Part shown: one piece after another, positions 18,622 through 28,046 of the stretch
Position numbering within the stretch: position 1 is the stretch's first letter
Layout: each line of letters opens with the position of its first letter
Assembly (NCBI GenBank): GCA_903863255.1
Contig: CAIPBJ010000047.1
Location: 1-38,449 of the forward strand
Reading direction: 5' to 3'
Length of the DNA: 38,449 bases
Source: an uncultured Methylophilaceae bacterium
Lineage (GTDB): Bacteria > Pseudomonadota > Gammaproteobacteria > Burkholderiales > Methylophilaceae
Translations under genes and position numbers: made by a program
Notes under the pieces: model-generated
What the model saw: the letters and a program-made list of their open reading frames with translations, nothing else
What the model was told of the DNA's origin: nothing
The model's database searches: none

Positions 18622-19235
18622 TGTTTGAAAAGACAGTTGCTATGATTGCCACTTGGATAATGGGGACAATTGCAACGATGGGCTATGGGGGAGTTATTCT
18701 TCTGATGGGTATCGAGTCGGCTTGCATTCCACTTCCGTCAGAAATCATCATGCCCTTTGCCGGCTTTTTAGTATTTAAAGGACAAATGAATCTTTGGGGT
18801 GTCGCATTTTCGGGTGCCATCGGATGTGTCCTTGGGTCGATACCCGCTTACTTCCTTGGAATGTACGGTGGACGACCACTTGTTGAGAAGTATGGGAAAT
18901 GGGTATTGATTTCCTCAAAAGATATCGCATGGGCTGATCAAGCCTTCGATAAACATGGGGAAATAATAATATTAATTGGCAGGTTGCTACCCGCGGTACG
19001 AACTTTTATTGCATTTCCAGCTGGAATGGCAAGAATGAATATGTTTCGATTCATTATTTACACCTTCGTAGGTTCATTAATATGGTGTTTTATTCTTGCG
19101 TTTGCTGGATTCAAGACCGGAGAGAACTGGGAATCACTCAAACTTTACTTCCACCAATTTCATTTTATTATTGCTGGTGGGATCATTGTTTTTCTTATAT
19201 GGTATTTAAAAAGACATTTTAAAAATGAATATTGA
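18621..19235 (+). CDS. DedA family inner-membrane protein
   Basis: This is a 204-residue polytopic protein of the DedA superfamily, members of which act as lipid flippases or scramblases and as proton-dependent envelope homeostasis factors. The diagnostic acidic motif 'ESACIPLPSEIIMPFAG' is near residues 31-47. The membrane-reentrant arginine motif 'GRLLPAVRTFIAFPAGMARM' is near 121-140. Several hydrophobic segments are evident, and the C-terminus is basic ('YLKRHFKNEY'). Its ATG overlaps the mfd stop by one base (TAATG), so translation is coupled to mfd. Which lipid it handles cannot be inferred. Confidence 0.9.
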   Translation: MFEKTVAMIATWIMGTIATMGYGGVILLMGIESACIPLPSEIIMPFAGFLVFKGQMNLWGVAFSGAIGCVLGSIPAYFLGMYGGRPLVEKYGKWVLISSKDIAWADQAFDKHGEIIILIGRLLPAVRTFIAFPAGMARMNMFRFIIYTFVGSLIWCFILAFAGFKTGENWESLKLYFHQFHFIIAGGIIVFLIWYLKRHFKNEY

Positions 19236-19264
19236 GACGTTGTGCTTCCATGAAGGAATAACCT

Positions 19265-22200
19265 TTATCGAGATTCCTTCAAGCCATTCTTGATATCTAT
19301 TTCAACTAGCTTGCCCTGACTTAAGAATAATACGGCACATCTTACCAACTGTTGCTCATTACTAAATAAATTGGCATACCCTATTAACTGGCAACTGAAT
19401 TTTTCTGCGATTTTCCTCAATTCGGATACTGAAGGATTGAAATCAAAAGCCAATGACTTATAGTCTATGATCCAACGTTCGTTATTCTCAACAAAGGTTC
19501 GATCAATCACTTTTTTCATTACTAAGTCCCTCTCAATTATTTCAATTTCAAGTTCACAATTTTGGATATGGCGATGCTTCAACACCCATTGGCCATCAAC
19601 ACTTGATATTGTCATTTTAAGAAGCGCCATAACTTTGCCAGCTCCTTCTATAGCTGTTATTTCCTCGTATCCTTTCTTAAAAAACCAATTCTTCATAGGT
19701 TCTGTCAACAATTCGATTTTTTCTAGCGGCCAAGCCCCTAATCCCTGTAGACCGATTAATTCAAGATATTTATGAGCCAGGATGCCGACATCAGCGCTGA
19801 AACGGTCATTCTCGTCCGTTTGCCTTTCAAACATGTCGTCCGCCAAGTCCGAGCTAAAAACATCTCCAAGACCATCTGGAATTCTTGGGTTAGAAAGGCG
19901 AATTAAAGCTGGAACAAAGTCTTCAATTTTTTGATCCGTCTTTGATTGAAAAACTACATCTTCGTTAAGTGAACTTTCGTTATTAAATTCAATTTGCAGG
20001 ACAGGCCATAACATATCTAAAAAGGAACCCGTTAGGGCCTTGATTCGACCTGAACTATCTTTTTTTGCCGTCCCGAGTAAATGAAGACAACGTTTAGCTC
20101 TTGTTGCAGCAACATATAAAACACGGGCATCTTCATTTTTAGCCCTTTCGCTTTCTAGATCTCTCAAGTAATCATATGATGTAAAGTCAGAGGATTTGCC
20201 ATAAGTTCTGGGTACGATAGGTGCAACTAGGAGATTAGTTTTTGATACGTCATGACTTGGATCCTTAATTGAAACTTCCTCCCACAAAAGGAGATGTTGA
20301 TCGTTATTTACTGTTTTTCTATCAAGGCCTGGAACAATTACGACATCGAACTCGAGCCCTTTGGACTTATGAATCGTCATGAAGACCAACTTTTCATCTG
20401 AGTTTGAATCTGGAGCAGCATACAATTTAGAAACTTCTTGCTCCAATTGATCCGTTGTAAATTCACCCATTGCTTCTAACTGATCGATTTTCTGAAAAAA
20501 GGCATGAACATCTTTTACGTCTCCCTTTTCCCATAAACAGTTTGCTCCTCCCAACATCAACCAAACACCGTAAATCCATCGACTTGTAGGCAAGATGCCT
20601 CGATTTCTTAAAGCAGCATCAATAACTGTCCGAAAATGCGATACTCTTTTCTGGCCATCTTCTGAAAGTCTAGATATATGTTCCGGATTGTGAAGTAATG
20701 AATTGATGGTACTTGTTTTATCATTTCCGACCAATGCAACTAAATCATGAAGCCTTAATCCACACCAAGGTGCACGCAAAATAGCAATCCAATTCACCCT
20801 ATCCGCTCGTTGAAGCAATGCTCTCGTCAAAGCCAATAAATCTTGTACAACCTGGCGATTAGCCAACTCCTCGATTTCAACTGCTTGAAAATGAAGCTGC
20901 CGATGATTTCTGCGTATCTCAGCAACAAGTTGACTCAAATGTTTCCTCGCCCTGACCAGAACAGCTATTTTTAAATTAGGGTCACGATTCCGAGTCTTGT
21001 TAATGATCTCAATGATCTTGATCGCTTCGAATTGACGAATATTACTTTGCGTAAGAACAGATTCATCTGCTGATTCTTCCTCATCGATTAAATCCGGCTC
21101 TGTAAAAGAACTAGAAATAATTGGATGGATATAAACCCCATCACCGGTTTTGTCCGTTTTCTGCGCAACAAAGCCTCTATAAGAAATGGCTCCTCTTAAA
21201 ATACTGTCTTCGGATGAAAAGACTTCCTGGAATGCATGATTCACCCATTCGACCACACTTGAGGTAGACCGGTAATTTTTCCAAAGCTTTAAAGGTGTTA
21301 GCTTGATTTCTCCTATTCCCTCTTGTGAAACTCTTATAAAAAGGCCAACATCGGCTTTTCTGAAACGATATATAGATTGCATGGGATCACCAACTGCAAA
21401 TAATGTGCGTCCATCATGGCCCGTCCATCCCTGTGTTAACCCCTGAATCAACTTTATTTGAGTTGGACTGGTATCTTGAAATTCATCGACAAGCAAATGT
21501 TGTATTTGATAATCCAGTTTAAGTGCCAAATCAGTGGGTGTTCCAGATGAATCTTGAAGGGATAAAATTGCCCGCTGTGAAATCTCTACAAAATCCACCT
21601 CTCCCCGCTCTTGAAATATCAACCATAATTCTGCGACTGCTAAATTTAATAGCTTACTAAGTGAATTTACGATCTCCCAGGATCCGATATTACAATCCAC
21701 TCTTGGAAGGCTTCGAACCTTGTGAAGTTTGGAAAAATCAGAAATTGAATTTAAAATCTCCAGAAGATTTTTTTTGTTCGCCTTTCCTTCCTCGTCAGAG
21801 GGAAATCCATAGTTCTTATTCAGCCCGGCCTCTTTCCTAGGAGAACCCTCTTTTGTCAGTAAGAAATCGGCAATAACTTGCCAAAGGGGAAGGTTTTCAG
21901 GCTCAGGCGATATCGGCACTTGCCAATCGATCAACAAAGATAATTTTGAGTCATTTGGAAGATTTGAAGCTGCCAATCGAGCTATAGGCATTAATAAGTT
22001 CTGAACTGTAGGATTAAATATCGCCTCCAATTCCTTTAACTCCTCACTTACCATGTAACTCAAAGCAGCTTCCGCAATCTGTGCTGAATTGTCGACTTGC
22101 GTATACGTTAGCCACTGATCACGCTTTGCAAGCATATTGACTAACAATTCTGTCAGCCTATAAGAATTGTTATCAAAATACCTAAGTGCATCAATTATGG

Positions 22201-22726
22201 GTACACCTAACTCGTCATGGTCTATATTCTCTAGTGTACGATTGGCTGCCTCAGTATATAAAGATGAAGCATCATCACTGATTTTAGGCTGAGTTCCTAA
22301 CCGGCTCATTAATGGCAGTTGCCTTGCTAGACTGTTACACAGAGCGTCAATTGTATAAATCCTTAACCTTGATGGTGTTCTGAGCAAATCCCATTTAAAT
22401 TCTTTTGATCTTAGTAAGACTCTCTGACCAAATCTAAACGTTGTTATCTTATGAGATTGGTCAGCAGAAGGTGCTATACCTGATGAAGCCAATTCAAGGC
22501 TCTCTATTATTCTGTTCTTCATTTCTGAAGCAGCCTTATTTGTAAAAGTAATAGCAATTACTTCTTCAGGATTATTGACTGTTTCCAGAAGGCGCAGGAA
22601 TCGTTGAGTTAATAGTTCAGTTTTACCCGATCCCGCCGGGGCCTCAACAATAAACGAGTCCAATAGAAGTGCCTTATCCCTATTCTCGGCATCTTCATTT
22701 TGGAAGAAATCGGAATTATTTTCCAT
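19265..22726 (-). CDS. AddA-like UvrD/Rep helicase with C-terminal nuclease
   Basis: This 1153-residue protein is the helicase-nuclease subunit of an AddAB-type double-strand-break resection complex. Helicase motif I is 'EAPAGSGKTELL' (Gly-Lys-Thr near residues 32-36). Motif II is 'LLVDEFQDTSPTQ', motif III region 'AVGDPMQSIYRFR', motif V/VI 'TIHKSKGLEFDVVIVPG' and 'VLYVAATRAKRCL'. Near the C-terminus a PD-(D/E)XK nuclease site is visible: 'AHKYLELIG' for the His, an Asp in 'VIDRTF' and 'WIIDYKS', so nuclease activity is probably intact. Its ATG follows the addB stop by one base, indicating one operon. It is convergent with dedA (29 bp). RecB is the alternative, but the partner gene and organisation fit AddA. 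Confidence 0.88.
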   Translation of the reverse strand: MENNSDFFQNEDAENRDKALLLDSFIVEAPAGSGKTELLTQRFLRLLETVNNPEEVIAITFTNKAASEMKNRIIESLELASSGIAPSADQSHKITTFRFGQRVLLRSKEFKWDLLRTPSRLRIYTIDALCNSLARQLPLMSRLGTQPKISDDASSLYTEAANRTLENIDHDELGVPIIDALRYFDNNSYRLTELLVNMLAKRDQWLTYTQVDNSAQIAEAALSYMVSEELKELEAIFNPTVQNLLMPIARLAASNLPNDSKLSLLIDWQVPISPEPENLPLWQVIADFLLTKEGSPRKEAGLNKNYGFPSDEEGKANKKNLLEILNSISDFSKLHKVRSLPRVDCNIGSWEIVNSLSKLLNLAVAELWLIFQERGEVDFVEISQRAILSLQDSSGTPTDLALKLDYQIQHLLVDEFQDTSPTQIKLIQGLTQGWTGHDGRTLFAVGDPMQSIYRFRKADVGLFIRVSQEGIGEIKLTPLKLWKNYRSTSSVVEWVNHAFQEVFSSEDSILRGAISYRGFVAQKTDKTGDGVYIHPIISSSFTEPDLIDEEESADESVLTQSNIRQFEAIKIIEIINKTRNRDPNLKIAVLVRARKHLSQLVAEIRRNHRQLHFQAVEIEELANRQVVQDLLALTRALLQRADRVNWIAILRAPWCGLRLHDLVALVGNDKTSTINSLLHNPEHISRLSEDGQKRVSHFRTVIDAALRNRGILPTSRWIYGVWLMLGGANCLWEKGDVKDVHAFFQKIDQLEAMGEFTTDQLEQEVSKLYAAPDSNSDEKLVFMTIHKSKGLEFDVVIVPGLDRKTVNNDQHLLLWEEVSIKDPSHDVSKTNLLVAPIVPRTYGKSSDFTSYDYLRDLESERAKNEDARVLYVAATRAKRCLHLLGTAKKDSSGRIKALTGSFLDMLWPVLQIEFNNESSLNEDVVFQSKTDQKIEDFVPALIRLSNPRIPDGLGDVFSSDLADDMFERQTDENDRFSADVGILAHKYLELIGLQGLGAWPLEKIELLTEPMKNWFFKKGYEEITAIEGAGKVMALLKMTISSVDGQWVLKHRHIQNCELEIEIIERDLVMKKVIDRTFVENNERWIIDYKSLAFDFNPSVSELRKIAEKFSCQLIGYANLFSNEQQLVRCAVLFLSQGKLVEIDIKNGLKESR

Positions 22727-22727
22727 G

Positions 22728-25484
22728 TTATAAATTTGGCACTAATAAAGTACGTTGATTAATCTGCATTCTTTCGAACTGTAGCTGCCTTTCTGGCAAC
22801 CTTAGGATCGGAATCACCTCACAAAAATCAAGATCATTTAAATCTTTAAATTTAATTTCAGCATTTCCATGTTTGATTCCAATTGCTAGAGAATTAATAC
22901 TGCACCGCCAATGTTCTAATAATGAATTCCAATCCGGGTATTGTGATGCATTAAAAACCTTTCTCCCCGGCTTTGAATTCAAATAATGAACGCCCTGCAG
23001 AATATTGTCTGCTGAGGAAATACCAACAAAACCTGGATTGATCAAATTAACTTTTGCAAAGGAAATTGCTGAAACATCCTTTTCTGACATGACAAATGAG
23101 GCATAAATGGGTAATTGCGGTTCAGTAATGTTTGTATTTGACCAATTTTTATAATCAACTTTATTTCCTGTCTTATAATCTATCAGTAAATGCGACCCAT
23201 CCTCAATAACATCTACTCGATCCACAACAAGCTTTACTGAAATACCTTCTATATTAACTTCATGTTCTTCTTCACATGCCTTAACTAAGAAATCCATTGG
23301 CCTTTTAAATTCCACTTCGGTCAACCAAATAAAGATCAGTTTTATTAATCGATCGGATTCAAGTTGCAGAAATTTTGTTGATAAAAATCCATTCCTTCTC
23401 TTTTTAAGTTCTTGTAAAACTTCATCGACGATCGCATTTAAAAGGGATTTCAATTCAGACTCATTGAATTCTTTTAATTGTCTAAAAGGATGTCTAGACC
23501 ATAGCTTAGCTAGAGCAGCATGAAGAATATTGCCTCTATCCATGCTATCCAAACCATTTTGAGGAACTTTCAATGCTTTTGCATTTAACCGATATTGGTA
23601 AAATGCCCAGGCCGGACAAATAGCCTGGGCTCTAAAAAGCGAAGTGCCACCTGAAACGTGTAAATCAGTTTCTACGGCAGGCCCTTGATGGTCATCTAGG
23701 CATTCAACCTCAGAATCCATTTTGCGATCTGACAGTACTTCTGAAAGAAATCGAGCCTGGTCGAATGTAGAATTTAAATCCATCATATCCGATATAATCG
23801 GGCTAATTCGATTTTTTGCCTCCCCATCCATGTCAGAGCTTGAAAAAATAATTTCCTGGGCACTCCTTAATAATCGTTGATGAATTTTTGTCGCAAACAA
23901 GGTTTGAACTTCACTACAAGAATTCGGAATGGAAAAATACCTTTGAATCGAAGATGGTATAAGTGCATTGGGTCTTGGCGGGGGTGGCCAGGCCTTATCA
24001 TTCATTCCCATTACCCAAATCGCATCAAGGGGTTCAGCTACCGTTTCGAGAATGCCCGTTATTTGTATTGCTGGGATTGATTTATTCTCAAGTTGAAAAA
24101 TCTGTAAGTTGCATAATTGTTTGATGCGACGAATAGCTTCATTCGCACTCACTTTATTCAGAATTCTGTCAAGTTTAGAAAATGCTGAAAACACCTCGTT
24201 GAAAGAATTAATCGCCTGGTACTCATGACTGGAAAGATTACGGTCTCCAGGCCAACCTGCAACACTCAATGCTTTCTTAAAGGTTTCTGTCCAATAGGAA
24301 GGTAAAGCTAAAAATCCATTCTGATTTGCATAAGCTAACAATTCCTTGATGTCTGAATAAAGTTGATTGATAGAAATGTTCTTATTAGCTTGAAGTAATT
24401 TTTCAATAAACATAAGCAATTGGGAGCTTGTGAAATTGAGCGGCAACTCATTCCTCAATAGAGCACTTAAAATAGCTCGGCCATCATCTTCTAAAGCACT
24501 CACGGACCAGTAGGGACTTTCCAATAGTCGATCAATCTCAGGATAGCTCAATGACTGTTTTTGCCATGCAAATTTTAATAATCCAATCCCAGTATTCACC
24601 AGCGACTGCTGCAAGAGAGGCAGGCCAAGTGAAAAGTCGTAAATTTTAGATGTCTGTCTGCCCAGCCCCGTTATCGTTTCAGGATGAAAGACATCATCCA
24701 AAAGCGAGGATAGTTTAGTATGAAGTTTTGCAAGTTCAGGAACGACAATCCCCACACGTGCATTTGGGTTTGATTCTAGATAATCATATGCCCATTTAAC
24801 TGCAGTTCGACATTCAGCATCCTCATCGAGAACCTGGACTTTGCATGCATTTTGAGGGCTACCTTTTAAAACGGAAGAATCTTTTACTTCTACGCCCCTG
24901 TTTTTTAGTGTTTGAAACAACGAAGCCAGTTGTGGATGTATAAAATCAAAACCTGCGTAAACTATACTTTCAGGTAAACTACCTATTCCTGAATTTAAGC
25001 ATTCAATTTGCCATTTCCGAAATCGAATGGGTTCTAAATAATGATTTTGACTGCATAACTTGTGAAAATATTGTCTCCATTTAAGAAATTGAAGCGTTTC
25101 CTCGGAAGCATACTGGTCATTTAAAGTTAATTCCCATTCCACAATAAGTTTATTTGCTTCTAGTGCGAGCTTTGCTAATCCTGCAAGATCAAAAATATTC
25201 GAATTTCCAGACTTCTTTAGGGTATGCAGAATCGATTTTTCCCATAGCAAAGATTCCTCAAAGTTGCTAAGCTCTCTGAAGTGGTATGTTTCCCCTTTAA
25301 ACTCACCTTGGATTAACGCTTCGTCAATGACCTTGCCAAGCCATTGGTCTACAGTCAATATATTTAGAGGGCTCCATTGCTTAAGGGATCTTTTGGTCTG
25401 CCCTTCCTGGTGCAACAGATTCAGATTTCTCGCTAAACGAGCAGTTGAGCATAAAATGATTGTTGAACTTGAATTTATATTCAT
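22728..25484 (-). CDS. AddB-like nuclease subunit (betaproteobacterial 'probable DNA repair protein' type)
   Basis: At 918 residues this is the partner of the downstream helicase. A PD-(D/E)XK nuclease domain lies in the C-terminal third: 'GNILHAALAKLW' (His), 'VDRVDVIEDGSHLLIDYKTG' (Asp and Asp-x-Lys) and 'EPQLPIYA'. The centre carries an inactivated helicase-like region ('ILETVAEPLDAIWVMGMNDK'). The N-terminus has no Walker A of the AddB kind. Of the cysteines that bind a 4Fe-4S cluster in AddB-type nucleases, the first ('AICPAWAFYQYRL') is present. Only one of the usual C-terminal three is evident: Cys888 in 'LDFCEVIPILRLPER'. It is divergent from greB with 59 bp between starts. Confidence 0.82.
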   Translation of the reverse strand: MNINSSSTIILCSTARLARNLNLLHQEGQTKRSLKQWSPLNILTVDQWLGKVIDEALIQGEFKGETYHFRELSNFEESLLWEKSILHTLKKSGNSNIFDLAGLAKLALEANKLIVEWELTLNDQYASEETLQFLKWRQYFHKLCSQNHYLEPIRFRKWQIECLNSGIGSLPESIVYAGFDFIHPQLASLFQTLKNRGVEVKDSSVLKGSPQNACKVQVLDEDAECRTAVKWAYDYLESNPNARVGIVVPELAKLHTKLSSLLDDVFHPETITGLGRQTSKIYDFSLGLPLLQQSLVNTGIGLLKFAWQKQSLSYPEIDRLLESPYWSVSALEDDGRAILSALLRNELPLNFTSSQLLMFIEKLLQANKNISINQLYSDIKELLAYANQNGFLALPSYWTETFKKALSVAGWPGDRNLSSHEYQAINSFNEVFSAFSKLDRILNKVSANEAIRRIKQLCNLQIFQLENKSIPAIQITGILETVAEPLDAIWVMGMNDKAWPPPPRPNALIPSSIQRYFSIPNSCSEVQTLFATKIHQRLLRSAQEIIFSSSDMDGEAKNRISPIISDMMDLNSTFDQARFLSEVLSDRKMDSEVECLDDHQGPAVETDLHVSGGTSLFRAQAICPAWAFYQYRLNAKALKVPQNGLDSMDRGNILHAALAKLWSRHPFRQLKEFNESELKSLLNAIVDEVLQELKKRRNGFLSTKFLQLESDRLIKLIFIWLTEVEFKRPMDFLVKACEEEHEVNIEGISVKLVVDRVDVIEDGSHLLIDYKTGNKVDYKNWSNTNITEPQLPIYASFVMSEKDVSAISFAKVNLINPGFVGISSADNILQGVHYLNSKPGRKVFNASQYPDWNSLLEHWRCSINSLAIGIKHGNAEIKFKDLNDLDFCEVIPILRLPERQLQFERMQINQRTLLVPNL

Positions 25485-25543
25485 AGCAATATTCTGAGTG
25501 AGCTCTGTATTATGAAATATTTATCTTGAAGAACCAAGCAATA

Positions 25544-26038
25544 ATGACTGATGAAAAGAACTACATAACGCCGGAAGGTTTCGCATCCCTTCAAGAAGAG
25601 TTTAATAACTTATATAAAGTTGAACGCCCCAAGGTTGTTCGGGATGTATCATGGGCAGCAAGTAATGGTGATCGATCTGAAAATGGAGATTATATTTATG
25701 GAAAGAAACGATTAAGGCAAATAGATTCTCGATGCAGGCATTTAATGAGAAGAATGGATCTTGCTGAAATTGTTGAGCCAAGCAAGCAAAGCAATCTCGA
25801 AAAAATATTCTTTGGGGCTTATGTCATTCTTTATTCATTAGACAGGGATACTGAACATTCCTATCGGATTGTAGGTAAGGATGAGATTGAACCTTCCAGG
25901 GGATTTATAAGTTGGGTTTCTCCTCTTGCCAAGGCTATGTTAGGCAAACAAATCGGCGATACAGTTAAAGTACTTACTCCACTCGGAGAAGAAAAATATG
26001 AAGTTTTAGATGTGAGATATACTAAGCTTGAGACTTAA
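25544..26038 (+). CDS. greB: Transcription elongation factor GreB
   Basis: GreB rescues backtracked RNA polymerase by stimulating cleavage of the RNA 3' end. From ATG 25544 it has 164 residues (E. coli 158). The N-terminal coiled coil carries 'WAASNGDRSENGDYIYGKKR', with the conserved acidic tip residues (Asp, Glu) that sit in the secondary channel and the 'YGKKRLRQID' stretch that separates GreB from GreA. The C-terminal FKBP-like domain has 'SPLAKAMLGKQIGD'. The frame is open to a TTG at 25526, but the family N-terminus fits the ATG. There is no strong Shine-Dalgarno sequence. earP begins two bases after the stop. Confidence 0.93.
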   Translation: MTDEKNYITPEGFASLQEEFNNLYKVERPKVVRDVSWAASNGDRSENGDYIYGKKRLRQIDSRCRHLMRRMDLAEIVEPSKQSNLEKIFFGAYVILYSLDRDTEHSYRIVGKDEIEPSRGFISWVSPLAKAMLGKQIGDTVKVLTPLGEEKYEVLDVRYTKLET

Positions 26039-26040
26039 AA

Positions 26041-27150
26041 ATGTGGAATTGGGACATTTTTTGCCACGTCGTGGATAATTTTGGCGATATTGGGGTCAGT
26101 TGGCGGCTTTGCAAACAACTTCATAACGAATTTTCTATTCAACCTAGATTATGGGTTGATGACTTAATCACAACAAAAAAAATCATCCCTGGAATCGATC
26201 TTGAAAAGAAAACACAATGCATTGATGGTATAACGATATGTCTATGGCAAGAAGCCCTCGATTCGGTTCAAATACCTGATGTTGTAATTGAGGCATTTGG
26301 GTGTGAACTACCAAATGAATATGTTGAGAACATGGTTGGTAAGAAGGTCATATGGATTAATCTAGAATATTTATCCGCTGAAAAATGGGTAGATGAATTT
26401 CACAAGAAAGTATCCATTCATCCCAGATTAGGTCTTGAGAAATATTTCTACTTTCCAGGATTCACTAATCAGTCAGGGGGTTTGATAAGGGAAAGTAAAC
26501 TGATTCAGAAACTGAGGGATTTCAAAACAAGTCAGAACTCAAAAGAATCTTTTTCAAACAGTATCCATGCACCCATCAATGACAAAATAAAAGTTTCTCT
26601 CTTCTGTTATCCCGAAGCCCCAATTCAATCTTTCCTTAACTCCCTTGCTAAAGGTAATCAACCAGTTCACTGTTTCTTACCGAATGGCAAAATGGCATAT
26701 GAGGTTGAAAAGTGCTTCGGCGAATGCAAAATGGACTTATATGTACCTTATGAGAAAGGTAACCTTACTTTACAAATATTGCCCTTTCTGACTCAGGAGG
26801 AATATGATCATCTATTGTCCTTATGCGACTTAAACTTCGTCCGAGGCGAAGATAGCTGGATTCGAGCTTTATGGTCAGGACAACCGTTCATCTGGCAACC
26901 CTATATCCAAGATAATGACGTTCATTTAAATAAGTTGAATGCATTCTTAGAAGTGTATGCCCCTGAGTACCCTGTATTGAACTCAATTCATAAGGCTTGG
27001 TCATCGAGTGTCTTTAATGAGGAAATATGGAAATTGATTCTAATTGAACTTCAACAGTGGAAAATCTTCGCAAGTGACAAAAGTGATGTGTTTTCAAATC
27101 AGCAGGACCTAGTATCTAACCTAGTGATTTTCTGCAAGAATTTTTCATAA
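26041..27150 (+). CDS. earP: EF-P arginine rhamnosyltransferase EarP
   Basis: EarP transfers rhamnose from dTDP-rhamnose to Arg32 of elongation factor P, which EF-P of this type needs to relieve ribosome stalling at polyproline. The 369 residues (family about 370-380) start 'MWNWDIFCHVVDNFGDIGVS', with Asp12 and Asp16 at the positions of the two catalytic aspartates near the N-terminus. 'FVRGEDSWIRALWSG' holds the conserved Glu270 and Asp271, followed by 'PFIWQPYIQDNDVHLNKLNA', typical of the nucleotide-sugar side. The enzyme has a GT-B fold. It lies directly upstream of efp and two bases after greB, so it can be co-transcribed with greB, while efp seems to have its own promoter. Confidence 0.95.
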   Translation: MWNWDIFCHVVDNFGDIGVSWRLCKQLHNEFSIQPRLWVDDLITTKKIIPGIDLEKKTQCIDGITICLWQEALDSVQIPDVVIEAFGCELPNEYVENMVGKKVIWINLEYLSAEKWVDEFHKKVSIHPRLGLEKYFYFPGFTNQSGGLIRESKLIQKLRDFKTSQNSKESFSNSIHAPINDKIKVSLFCYPEAPIQSFLNSLAKGNQPVHCFLPNGKMAYEVEKCFGECKMDLYVPYEKGNLTLQILPFLTQEEYDHLLSLCDLNFVRGEDSWIRALWSGQPFIWQPYIQDNDVHLNKLNAFLEVYAPEYPVLNSIHKAWSSSVFNEEIWKLILIELQQWKIFASDKSDVFSNQQDLVSNLVIFCKNFS

Positions 27151-27158
27151 AAGTCAGG

Positions 27159-27164
27159 TATAAT
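27159..27164 (+). promoter_or_regulatory. Candidate -10 element of an efp promoter
   Basis: TATAAT at 27159-27164 lies just after the earP stop, about 45 bp before the efp ATG. No convincing -35 hexamer is seen at 16-19 bp, so confidence rests on the perfect -10 and on position. Confidence 0.45.
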
Positions 27165-27208
27165 TCGCCGTTTTTTAATCTATCCCACTTTTAGTCGTAG
27201 GACAACTT

Positions 27209-27766
27209 ATGAAAACAGCTCAAGAACTCCGTGTAGGTAATGTGTTTATGGTAGGGAACGATCCTATGGTCGTTTTGAAAGCAGAATATAGCAAGTCTGG
27301 ACGCAACTCTTCAGTCGTGAAAATGAAATTCAAAAATTTGCTTACTGAATCTCCGAGTGAGGCAGTGTATAAAGCAGATGACAAATTTGATGTAGTCGTT
27401 CTTGAAAAGAAAGATGTCACGTATTCTTATTTTGCTGATCCAATGTATGTATTTATGGATAGTGATTATAATCAGTATGAAATTGAAGCTGAGACCATGA
27501 CAGATGCCCTAAACTTCCTTGAAGACGGAATGGCTTGCGAGGTTGTTTTTTATAATGGGAAAGCCATATCAGTTGACCTGCCAAACTCAGTGGTCCGTGA
27601 AATTACCTATACAGAGCCAGCTGTAAAAGGCGACACATCCGGAAAGGTCATGAAGCCTGCCCGTCTTGCAACCGGATTTGAATTACCCGTCCCACTTTTC
27701 TGTGACACAGGTGATAAAATTGAAATTGACACCCGTACACTGGAATATAAGAACCGCGTAAAATAA
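27209..27766 (+). CDS. efp: Elongation factor P (arginine-32 type)
   Basis: EF-P binds between the ribosomal P and E sites and promotes peptide bond formation at consecutive prolines. The 185 residues cover the three beta-barrel domains. The tip loop of domain I reads 'SKSGRNSSV' with Arg at position 32, exactly the residue that EarP rhamnosylates; Lys-type EF-P would have Lys there. C-terminal '[18 protein letters not shown]' is the canonical ending. A strong terminator follows. With earP immediately upstream the pathway is complete except for dTDP-rhamnose synthesis, whose genes are not in the window. Confidence 0.97.
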   Translation: MKTAQELRVGNVFMVGNDPMVVLKAEYSKSGRNSSVVKMKFKNLLTESPSEAVYKADDKFDVVVLEKKDVTYSYFADPMYVFMDSDYNQYEIEAETMTDALNFLEDGMACEVVFYNGKAISVDLPNSVVREITYTEPAVKGDTSGKVMKPARLATGFELPVPLFCDTGDKIEIDTRTLEYKNRVK

Positions 27767-27776
27767 ATTCCCATTT

Positions 27777-27808
27777 AATCAAAAAGGGGCTCAGGCCCCT
27801 TTTTGATT
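27777..27808 (+). terminator. Rho-independent terminator after efp
   Basis: A perfect 14-bp stem, AATCAAAAAGGGGC (27777-27790) and GCCCCTTTTTGATT (27795-27808), has a TCAG tetraloop. The T run in the right arm supplies the U tract. It is nearly symmetrical and could work in both directions. Confidence 0.92.
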
Positions 27809-27842
27809 CACCTTAACAAACAATCAGTTATTTTGACTTGCT

Positions 27843-27866
27843 CCTCGCCATGAATGGCGAGGTTTT
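27843..27866 (+). terminator. Second terminator-like hairpin before flaG
   Basis: CCTCGCCAT (27843-27851) pairs with ATGGCGAGG (27854-27862) across two bases, followed by TTTT. The apical pairs cannot all form in a two-base loop, so the working stem is shorter. It may back up the efp terminator and insulate the flagellar promoter just downstream. Confidence 0.5.
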
Positions 27867-27898
27867 GAGCGCTTTTTGATAAATCAGCAAAAAACTTC

Positions 27899-27925
27899 TA
27901 AAGAATTGAAAAAGACTGCCGATAA
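27899..27925 (+). promoter_or_regulatory. Sigma-28 (FliA) promoter for flaG
   Basis: TAAAGAAT (27899-27906), an 11-bp spacer and GCCGATAA (27918-27925) match the enterobacterial sigma-28 consensus TAAAGTTT-N11-GCCGATAA: the -10 octamer and the spacing exactly, and the -35 at six of eight positions. The flaG ATG lies about 120 bp downstream, leaving a leader of roughly 115 nt. Confidence 0.85.
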
Positions 27926-28046
27926 ACAATTAGATGGCGGAAAACCTGTCTAAAAGTTAATCGAATTTAAACTTTAGCTTGTTTCCATTCCAGTTTATTA
28001 ATTAATTTTACTTTGAATATTCAAAAAGTATTCGAAGGAGCTGAAA

